A stretch of DNA of 64,000 bases. Source: Parapristionchus giblindavisi. Taxonomy: Eukaryota; Nematoda; Chromadorea; Rhabditida; Diplogasteridae. Each line of letters opens with the position of its first letter. Position 1 is the first letter of the stretch. The stretch covers positions 1,116,001 to 1,180,000 of the forward strand of contig CALSFV010000202.1 of NCBI GenBank assembly GCA_943737045.1, read 5' to 3'. Below the pieces are notes generated by a model. That model was not told the DNA's origin and searched no databases. It saw only the letters and a list, made by a program, of their open reading frames with translations. A program made the position numbers and the translations under genes. Of the stretch, positions 10,605 to 19,331 are shown piece after piece.

Positions 10605-10987
10605 TGTTAGGGATACTCCCTATCTCCATATACCCCAGGCTAACCGCCTCCCCTATTCCCCTTTCTCCCCCTTTCGACCCCTAAACCCCTTTACATTTTA
10701 TTAGAATGATTTCTGCACCATATTGTACTTTGTTTTATAATTAGGTTACCCTGTTTTTGTCTTTCTTATCATTTTAATTTAATTAGTATTGCATATAAAT
10801 AGAGGCTTTATGCTTCTTTCATTTGGTTCTTTCTGCCCTCTCTCGTCTCTCTCGCCCCGTCCTCGTAAGTCTGTACACCGAATATTATTTAATTGTGGTG
10901 GAATTTGGAGATAAAGTATAGATTGTAATCTTGAGTCTTGGTTGCGTAACCACAAGTTTAAGAACCCGGCCATTGTATAACCTTACC
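10605..10987 (+). repeat. 3' LTR
   Basis: Same length as the 5' LTR and almost identical to it. The final base is C instead of the A seen at the end of the 5' copy. Eight bases later the flanking 60-bp repeat begins. Confidence 0.95.
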
Positions 10988-10995
10988 TATAACCT

Positions 10996-11055
10996 ACAAT
11001 TTTTCAAACAATGGGCGAAACCTACTTTATGATGACTATGAAGAACTAAGAAAGT
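10996..11055 (+). repeat. Right copy of the 60-bp direct repeat flanking the LTR element
   Basis: Exact repeat of 6171-6230. It then runs on into AGTAGTTTCACGCATGC, as at the uninterrupted family copy near 12448. That marks the pre-insertion junction as lying after ...CTAAGAAAGT. Confidence 0.9.
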
Positions 11056-11118
11056 AGTTTCACGCATGCACAATTGAAAGTTAGAACAATTTGCCTCTAT
11101 TCAAGTGGGTTGGATATA

Positions 11119-11330
11119 CTCTGGTATTTTGAAACTTAAAGTCTACTTAAACTCCGCACTTTAAGTAGACTTTAAGTAAACTTAAAGTAAAACGCATGTC
11201 TACTTAAAGTGGTGTGGTATACTGTAATGCATTTCGTCAAATGTTCTTTCACTTTAAGTTTACTTAAAGTCTACTTAAAGTCTGTGACGTAATTTAAATA
11301 AAATTTACTTTAAGTTTCAAAATACCAAAG
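11119..11330. mobile_element. MITE with TA target duplication (Tc1/mariner-like)
   Basis: The 212-bp element has terminal inverted repeats CTCTGGTATTTTGAAACTTA and the mirror TAAGTTTCAAAATACCAAAG. It is full of ACTTTAAGTAGACTTAAAGT-type internal palindromes. TA flanks both ends (11117-11118 and 11331-11332). The other arm of the giant inverted repeat, near 19308-19316, keeps the empty site with a single TA, which fixes the boundaries. Confidence 0.9.
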
Positions 11331-11590
11331 TAAGTCACTGACGTATTTTAAGTAGAATTTAAGTTTGAAAATACCTGAGGGACGGTGTAATTTTTGGGTA
11401 TTTCTCACACCGGTCTTCATTCATTAAGAAAATAAACAACATGATGTGTTCACCGTATTTTTTTCTTTTCTTCGCCCAATGTTCGGCGTTTGTATGTTTT
11501 TAGCCCTTCCTGATGAATGCTGCCTCTACATCTTATATTGAAAGAGGAAGTTAAAGATATACTACATAATACAAATCTTGCATTTGCATT

Positions 11591-12117
11591 TTTCACTCGG
11601 TGACTCTGGTGGTTATAGGTGGCTTGAACGATGAACAGCTTCTGATCGGAGAACATGATCATGAGGGTCTGCCCTACCCGCGTACAATTAGAGATCCGTC
11701 CGCCTCCCTTCTCAAGGACGTCATCCAGCCCAATGAAGGAAGAATCGGGCAATGATTGTTTTATTGTATTCCCAGATGTTTGAAGATTATTTGGTATGCA
11801 TTTGAACGGAACTCGATTTTTTTGAAAAGAGATATTCCGTTTTTTATGGTGTCACCATAATTAATCCCCACCCTGTACATATACCACCACTATTGAGAAG
11901 GGTGTCGGGCGGGGATTACTTCACAAATTGTGAACAAAAACATTAAAAATTTTAAAATTAATATTTTTGATAAAATAAAGATTCTAAATTGCTCTAATAA
12001 TTCTCTTGGTACAGATTTCTTATGAAAAAGTCGAAATATCTGCGAGATAAAAGAGCAATCTTGAGAGGAAGTTAAAGATATACTACATAATACAAATCTT
12101 GCATTGCATTGGTTTTC
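11591..12117 (+). repeat. Mosaic insertion/duplication unique to the left arm
   Basis: The segment is absent from the right arm. It contains about 300 bases of unique sequence (11591-11902). Next comes a copy (11903-12055) of the arm's own 12531-12683, and then a copy (about 12062-12105) of 11545-11590. On the minus strand, 11755-11591 reads as an open, protein-like stretch (SSFIGLDDVLEKGGGRIS...) with no recognised homology. The structure fits template-switching repair or nested insertion. Confidence 0.8.
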
Positions 12118-13860
12118 TTTAAAATATTACGAATTTTCTATGCACATTGTGTCATTTGCTGTACACAAGATAACAAAATAAATACTAATATGGCTTTTCT
12201 TTGCATCTGTCTCGGTTGTGTTTTTGTTGATTTTTTAAACTTGCCCTTTCTCTCTCACATCTCTCGTCCCTGCGACTCTTTTGATGAAATCTCTTACGTT
12301 CAAAGCTCCTAAATATGCTCACAAAAGTTTTTACTCTATCGCAGAAGTTTGGTCTTTGATCTTTGTATTTTGATCTTTGTTCTTTGTCCACAATTTTTCA
12401 AACAATGGGCGAAGCCCACTTTATTATGACTATGAAGAACTAAGAAAGTAGTTTCACGCATGCACAATTGAATGACAATTTGCGTCTATGTCTGCACAAA
12501 TCACTATAGTATTGATAACAAGATAGGTGGCGGGCGGGGATTACTTCACAAATTGTGAACAAAAACATTAAAAATTTTAAAATTAATATTTTTGATAAAA
12601 TAAAGATTCTAAATTGCTCTAATAATTCTCTTGGTACAGATTTCTTATGAAAAAGTCGAAATATCTGCGAGATAAAAGAGCAATGTTCTCTGGAATCCAG
12701 AAATATATTTGGTTGATTTAGTGAACAATTTATGTAGAACGCTCAAACTAATACTCATGATAACCTGCTGATGACTTTAATAAGTGTCGTGATGAATTGC
12801 ATAAAATACTATGCCACAAATTAGGTAGCAAAAAATGCAATTAATTATTACATATCGAGTACGAACGAATTAATACTTTCTCGGAAAGATTTAACTGTGC
12901 GGCAAATAATAGAACTATTGCTAAATTAATTCCAATTGTCAACAACACGATTTGAATGGCTAATTAAACTAGGGTAATTTACAGAGATATGCATACAAGA
13001 TCGCTCCTTTCGCAAAAAATGTTTCGATTTTATAATGATTTAATTTGACGCTTAATAATAGTATGATCATGGTAGATTCTATAACTACAGTAATATCTCA
13101 ATAAGATCTCAGTGACCGTATACTTCAATTGCTAACATTAGAGTTATTTTTCATTGCGCTTTATTTTTAGACCATTAACTTTATTCCACTTTCACTGCAA
13201 ATACAAACTTGTAAGGTTCATTGCATCAAGATACTGTAGTATTATATTCTCCACCCGTATTCTTTTTAGTATCTCTAATGTATTCAATTGTTTTCTTACT
13301 TTATCGTTGAAGTACTCTCACTAGTTGTAGTTTTGGCACATGCAGTGATCGTCATCTTCAATATGTTTTTCTCCTTCCAAGAATATGTATTAAATCTCAT
13401 TGAACAAAACGCTGCTACGATAAGATGCACTAAAAATGTTTATGGTAATTTTCGGTATAAATTCAGTTTACCTCAATTAAAATGGCAAACGATTCTTCAT
13501 CAGCTTTATCTATGAGTTTGTATGAGGAAGCATGCGTTGAAGATGTAGAGTTTCTGTAATCCACCTCGGAAAATTAAACTTTTCAGCCGATCAACCGGCC
13601 CGATTGAATGTCCGGCGGGGTATCCACTCTAACATGGGTTACTATTATATGATACGTTGCATACATAAAATCTAGAGCCCGTGCTTATACACCGATATGT
13701 TGCTCCGCCTATTTCTGATTAACCCTTCTTTACATAGTGATTCTGACTCCACCCATTTAACTTCGCGGGGTTGGACACCGATTGCAAAAAAAATCACTCA
13801 AAATCTTTATTCATTTAAAACTAGTGAGGTCTTCGAGGCACTTCAAAGTTGCCCATCCAC

Positions 13861-13963
13861 CAGGGATGGGCGAAAAAAGATTTTTCGTGTTCGTTTTTTT
13901 CGTTTTTTTCGACCCCCAGACGAACAATTGTTCGATCGAAAAAATTTTCGTCTTTCAAAATTA
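13861..13963 (+). mobile_element. Truncated hAT-like element end, left arm
   Basis: It starts CAGGGATGGGCGAAAAAAG after the 8-mer CCATCCAC, exactly as the complete element at 14900. After about 100 bases it breaks off into sequence (ATTACTAGACACTAGTACC) that lies far beyond the element's 3' end in the spacer copy. The mirror image occurs in the right arm at about 17209-17311. Confidence 0.75.
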
Positions 13964-14379
13964 CTAGACACTAGTACCACTTCATCTCTCTCCCAATCCA
14001 TGGTACCACATCAAGACGCATTATTATACAGTGGAAAGAAAAGATGCGTACGGTATGATAGGTGAGAATTATGGTAACGGAAAGAAGTAATCTAGTAAGA
14101 ATGAAAGATGTCTATATGAGAACTATTATAATAGGAGATACTCATGCGAAAATGTTGAATTGCTACGCTGATCTATCCACGAAGCCATAGCCAGCCGTAC
14201 ATGGAGTAGCCTTATATTTGCCTTATATTTTTTTCGGTGAGCCTTATATTTGCTCGGTACCGGGAGTACCCCACGAACGGACATTTCGGGCTACGGAACC
14301 GTGAGACAGAGGACTAACTAACTAAATAACTAATATCGGAAAGATCGATAAGGCTATTGTGGGGGAGGGATACGATACC

Positions 14380-14466
14380 TCACTGAAGAAGCAGACGTAT
14401 CCATGATAAGATGAACGATGCAACTACATGCAAATGAGCGTAGAGAAGTAGAAACAGCAAGATCAT
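14380..14466 (-). CDS. Signal-peptide start of a putative secreted protein gene, left arm copy (fragment)
   Basis: Mirror copy of 16702-16788 on the opposite strand. The 28-codon open frame begins MILLFLLLYAHLHVVAS, a typical secretion signal. The two arm copies point outward, away from the palindrome centre. No downstream exon was identified, so this may be a 5' gene fragment or a gene with unrecognised exons. Confidence 0.35.
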   Translation of the reverse strand: MILLFLLLYAHLHVVASFILSWIRLLLQ

Positions 14467-14673
14467 CTTCGAAGTTGTTCTTGTGTCGGTGAGAGATGGA
14501 GGGGGAAGGTGGAATGAGTCGACAAATGATTATGAGAGTCTGGATGGTGCCTTATATGTGCATTACAAAGGACCACGCCCACCCGCTAACGCGCTTGATG
14601 TTTACATTCTAGAAGGATTGCAAGGAGTGATCTGCCCTGTTCCTATAGTCATTGATGGAATTGACAATGAGTG

Positions 14674-16493
14674 TGGGTTACTATTATATGATACGTTGCA
14701 TACATAAAATCTAGAGCCCGTGCTTATACACCGATATGTTGCTCCGCCTATTTCTGATTAGCCCTTCTTTACATAGTGATTCTGACTCCACCCATTTAAC
14801 TTCGCGGGGTTGGACACCGATTGCAAAAAAAATCACTCAAAATCTTTATTCATTTAAACCTAGTGAGGTCTTCGAGGCACTTCAAAGTTGCCCATCCACC
14901 AGAGATGGGCGAAAAAAGATTTTTCGTGTTCGTTTTTTTTCGTTTTTTTCGACACCCAGACGAAAAATTGTTCGATCGAAAAAATTTTCGTCTTTCTCGG
15001 AAATTTTTCGAGTTTTACACTAGATATTCTGGGAGTTCAAAACCAACGAAATATGGGGAAAACGGGATGTTCAACTACAAAAAAGGTATTTTCGAAAGAA
15101 ATTCAATGACGTTTTTTCATACTGTATGTTTTCCACTCAAGAAATGATCGAGTTCTTACTGTATTTTCACTATTTCTGAATTGCTGACGACTGTTTTTCC
15201 ATATAATTTCAAGCCAAATTCACGAACATCTAGCAGGGAAAATTCATGTGAAAAAAATTCCGCCCTGGAAGTGGAGAGATTTTTCTCTACTGCGGAAACC
15301 ATCGTAACCGACAATCGTAGTCTCCTTTCTCATTCCTCTTTCGAATCTCTGATTTTTCTCAATGTCAATATTCCTATCATGAGTTTCGTTTGAGGTGAAG
15401 TTGTGTCGAATTTACGTTTCTTATTGTTTCGTCCTCTTCCATATTTTGACTAAATAATTTTTTTGGATGCACCCAATAAAGAATGACTTTCGAGCTAAAC
15501 GATTTCAACATTATAAATTACTTTAACAGTAAAATTGGATTTTTTTTCGTTTTTTTTCGAATTTTTTCGAGGTTTTGAAACGAAAATTTTTCGTTTTCGA
15601 ATTTTTTTCGTCCGATCTTGTTCGCCCATCCCTGCCATCCACATTTAAACGTCCGTAGAGTAGATTCGCCATCTCTATGACGACAGCTTTCCTCAAACGA
15701 CCTCATCGACGAAGCTGATGAAGAAGATTCGCTAAAATAACGAAAAATTATCGTAGACATCCACTCTTCTAATTAAGAATCGAAAAATAAGCAACGGTAT
15801 CTTATCGAATAGTGAAAGTCTTCGCTACTGTGGGACGAAAGTCGACATCTCATCGATGTTCCCTACGTTAGAGTAGATCACCAGCAATGATTACCGATGA
15901 CCTTGATCGACCATGACGAAGAAACAATGAGTCAACCTGTAGAAAGAAACCATATAATAGCTTCAAAGACTTCGGAGGCAACGAGAATTCAAAGAATTCG
16001 AATGGGTCTTGACCAGTGACCTCAACTGATGTTGTTTATCAAATTCACACTTACAATGAGATTTTTCATGCACTCTGCTCAGATCAATTACTAGACATTG
16101 GTACCACTTCATCTCTCTCTCTATCCATGGTACCACTTCAAGACGCATTATTATACAGTGGAAAGAAAAGATGCGTACGGTATGATAGATGAGAATTATG
16201 GTAACGGAAAGAAGTTCTATAGTAAGAATGAGAAATGTCTACGGTAGGAGTATGAGGGCTTATATACGATACTCATACTAATCTATCCACGAAGCCATAG
16301 CCAGCCGTACATGGAGTAAACCCGGTGAGCCTTACAATTGCTCGGTACCGGAGTACCCACGAACGGACATTTCGGGCTACGGAACTGTGAGGCAGAGGAT
16401 AAATTAACTAAGATCAGAAAGATCGATACGACTATTGTAGGGTGGGATCACTTGACTAGACTCCATCTTGTTCGATATCTCCAACGACACGTG
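14674..16493 (+). repeat. Spacer of the giant inverted repeat, a longer tandem version of the arm unit
   Basis: 14677 to about 15000 directly repeats 13643 to about 13965. 16090-16440 is a diverged direct repeat of about 13965-14360. Between them the spacer keeps the full hAT-like element (14900-15634) and about 450 bases of additional sequence that the arms lack. The spacer therefore appears to hold the undeleted form of the unit found in the arms. No supportable gene was seen in it. Confidence 0.85.
14900..15634. mobile_element. Complete hAT-like non-autonomous element
   Basis: The 735-bp element has ends CAGAGATGGGCGAAAAA and (reverse strand) CAGGGATGGGCGAACAAG. It is flanked by the perfect 8-bp duplication CCATCCAC at 14892-14899 and 15635-15642. 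Eight-base target duplications and CAGNG termini are characteristic of hAT elements. The ends are rich in TTTTTCG-type motifs. Reading frames inside (for example 15181-15393) show no transposase similarity that I recognise. Confidence 0.88.
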
Positions 16494-19331
16494 CACTCAT
16501 TGTCAATTCCATCAATGACTATAGGAACAGGGCAGATCACTCCTTGCAATCCTTCTAGAATGTAAACATCAAGCGCGTTAGCGGGTGGGCGTGGTCCTTT
16601 GTAATGCACATATAAGGCACCATCCAGACTCTCATAATCATTTGTCGACTCATTCCACCTTCCCCCCTCCATCTCTCACCGACACAAGAACAACTTCGAA
16701 GATGATCTTGCTGTTTCTACTTCTCTACGCTCATTTGCATGTAGTTGCATCGTTCATCTTATCATGGATACGTCTGCTTCTTCAGTGAGGTATCGTATCC
16801 CTCCCCCACAATAGCCTTATCGATCTTTCCGATATTAGTTATTTAGTTAGTTAGTCCTCTGTCTCACGGTTCCGTAGCCCGAAATGTCCGTTCGTGGGGT
16901 ACTCCCGGTACCGAGCAAATATAAGGCTCACCGAAAAAAATATAAGGCAAATATAAGGCTACTCCATGTACGGCTGGCTATGGCTTCGTGGATAGATCAG
17001 CGTAGCAATTCAACATTTTCGCATGAGTATCTCCTATTATAATAGTTCTCATATAGACATCTTTCATTCTTACTAGATTACTTCTTTCCGTTACCATAAT
17101 TCTCACCTATCATACCGTACGCATCTTTTCTTTCCACTGTATAATAATGCGTCTTGATGTGGTACCATGGATTGGGAGAGAGATGAAGTGGTACTAGTGT
17201 CTAGTAATTTTGAAAGACGAAAATTTTTTCGATCGAACAATTGTTCGTCTGGGGGTCGAAAAAAACGAAAAAAACGAACACGAAAAATCTTTTTTCGCCC
17301 ATCCCTGGTGGATGGGCAACTTTGAAGTGCCTCGAAGACCTCACTAGTTTTAAATGAATAAAGATTTTGAGTGATTTTTTTTGCAATCGGTGTCCAACCC
17401 CGCGAAGTTAAATGGGTGGAGTCAGAATCACTATGTAAAGAAGGGTTAATCAGAAATAGGCGGAGCAACATATCGGTGTATAAGCACGGGCTCTAGATTT
17501 TATGTATGCAACGTATCATATAATAGTAACCCATGTTAGAGTGGATACCCCGCCGGACATTCAATCGGGCCGGTTGATCGGCTGAAAAGTTTAATTTTCC
17601 GAGGTGGATTACAGAAACTCTACATCTTCAACGCATGCTTCCTCATACAAACTCATAGATAAAGCTGATGAAGAATCGTTTGCCATTTTAATTGAGGTAA
17701 ACTGAATTTATACCGAAAATTACCATAAACATTTTTAGTGCATCTTATCGTAGCAGCGTTTTGTTCAATGAGATTTAATACATATTCTTGGAAGGAGAAA
17801 AACATATTGAAGATGACGATCACTGCATGTGCCAAAACTACAACTAGTGAGAGTACTTCAACGATAAAGTAAGAAAACAATTGAATACATTAGAGATACT
17901 AAAAAGAATACGGGTGGAGAATATAATACTACAGTATCTTGATGCAATGAACCTTACAAGTTTGTATTTGCAGTGAAAGTGGAATAAAGTTAATGGTCTA
18001 AAAAGCGCAATGAAAAATAACTCTAATGTTAGCAATTGAAGTATACGGTCACTGAGATCTTATTGAGATATTACTGTAGTTATAGAATCTACCATGATCA
18101 TACTATTATTAAGCGTCAAATTAAATCATTATAAAATCGAAACATTTTTTGCGAAAGGAGCGATCTTGTATGCATATCTCTGTAAATTACCCTAGTTTAA
18201 TTAGCCATTCAAATCGTGTTGTTGACAATTGGAATTAATTTAGCAATAGTTCTATTATTTGCCGCACAGTTAAATCTTTCCGAGAAAGTATTAATTCGTT
18301 CGTACTCGATATGTAATAATTAATTGCATTTTTTGCTACCTAATTTGTGGCATAGTATTTTATGCAATTCATCACGACACTTATTAAAGTCATCAGCAGG
18401 TTATCATGAGTATTAGTTTGAGCGTTCTACATAAATTGTTCACTAAATCAACCAAATATATTTCTGGATTCCAGAGAACATTGCTCTTTTATCTCGCAGA
18501 TATTTCGACTTTTTCATAAGAAATCTTTACCAAGAGAATTATTAGAGCAATTTAGAATCTTTATTTTATCAAAAATATTAATTTTAAAATTTTTAATGTT
18601 TTTGTTCACAATTTGTGAAGTAATCCCCGCCCGCCACCTATCTTGTTATCAATACTATAGTGATTTGTGCAGACATAGACGCAAATTGTCATTCAATTGT
18701 GCATGCGTGAAACTACTTTCTTAGTTCTTCATAGTCATAATAAAGTGGGCTTCGCCCATTGTTTGAAAAATTGTGGACAAAGAACAAAGATCAAAATACA
18801 AAGATCAAAGACCAAACTTCTGCGATAGAGTAAAAACTTTTGTGAGCATATTTAGGAGCTTTGAACGTAAGAGATTTCATCAAAAGAGTCGCAGGGACGA
18901 GAGATGTGAGAGAGAAAGGGCAAGTTTAAAAAATCAACAAAAACACTACCGAGACAGATGCAAAGAAAAGCCATATTAGTATTTATTTTGTTATCTTGTG
19001 TACAGCAAATGACACAATGTGCATAGAAAATTCGTGATATTTTAAAGAAAACCAATGCAAATGCAAGATTTGTATTATGTAGTATATCTTTAACTTCCTC
19101 TTTCAATATAAGATGTAGAGGCAGCATTCATCAGGAAGGGCTAAAAACATACAAACGCCGAACATTGTGCGAAAAAAAGAAAAAAATACGGTGAACACAT
19201 CATGTTGTTTATTTTCTTAATGAATGAAGACCGGTGTGAGAAATACCCAAAAATTACACCGTCCCTCAGGTATTTTCAAACTTAAATTCTATTTAAAATA
19301 CGTCACTGACTTATATCCACCCCACTTGAAA
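16494..19331 (-). repeat. Right arm of giant inverted repeat
   Basis: Reverse complement of the left arm and lacking that arm's MITE and mosaic insert, so it represents the simpler form. It includes an inverted copy of the repeat that flanks the LTR element (near 18714-18773). Its outer end runs directly into ordinary sequence (AATAATAATAATATTTATACG) with no evident target duplication. Confidence 0.95.
16702..16788 (+). CDS. Signal-peptide start of a putative secreted protein gene, right arm copy (fragment)
   Basis: ATG 16702 opens a 28-codon frame starting MILLFLLLYAHLHVVAS, then FILSWIRLLLQ and a stop. A possible splice donor (GAG|GTATCG) lies next to the stop, so the real exon could end there. 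Upstream, 16583-16593 has a GGGCGTGGTCC box and 16610-16617 an ATATAAGG TATA-like box, a reasonable promoter arrangement. The rest of the product was not found. The hydrophobic leader is clear, but it could be chance in T-rich sequence. Confidence 0.35.
   Translation: MILLFLLLYAHLHVVASFILSWIRLLLQ

Larger units (their letters stand above)
6231..10987 (+). mobile_element. LTR retrotransposon with gag and protease only (non-autonomous)
   Basis: The element is bounded by two LTRs of about 383 bases that differ at only about two or three positions, so insertion was recent. A primer-binding-site-like sequence directly follows the 5' LTR, and a polypurine tract directly precedes the 3' LTR. Between them are a 47-bp tandem-repeat leader, a gag ORF with a zinc knuckle, a long imperfect palindrome, and a protease ORF with a DSGAD active site. 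Only 55 bases lie between the protease stop and the 3' LTR, and no reverse transcriptase, RNase H or integrase ORF is present anywhere inside. By established knowledge, movement of such an element needs polymerase and integrase supplied in trans. Family (Ty3/Gypsy-like or BEL-like) cannot be settled without a polymerase domain. Confidence 0.92.
11099..14673 (+). repeat. Left arm of giant inverted repeat
   Basis: Reading forward, this arm matches the reverse complement of 16494-19331 from TTCAAGTGGG at its outer end to CAATGAGTG at its inner end. It is 737 bases longer than the right arm because it also carries the MITE at 11119-11330 and about 520 bases of extra mosaic sequence between about 11591 and 12117. 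Outside those segments only sparse differences were seen. For example, a 75-codon reading frame is identical in both arms, and a 68-codon frame differs by one residue. Confidence 0.95.

Noticed and set aside
13288..13515. 75-codon hydrophobic ORF present identically in both palindrome arms (also 17653-17880)
   Set aside because: Identity follows from the arms being near-identical DNA. No promoter, splice pattern or known family supports it.
13697..14065. 122-codon ORF in both arms and partly in the spacer
   Set aside because: It runs through the hAT element end (TTTTTCG tract) and changes when the element is complete, so it is an accident of repeat sequence.
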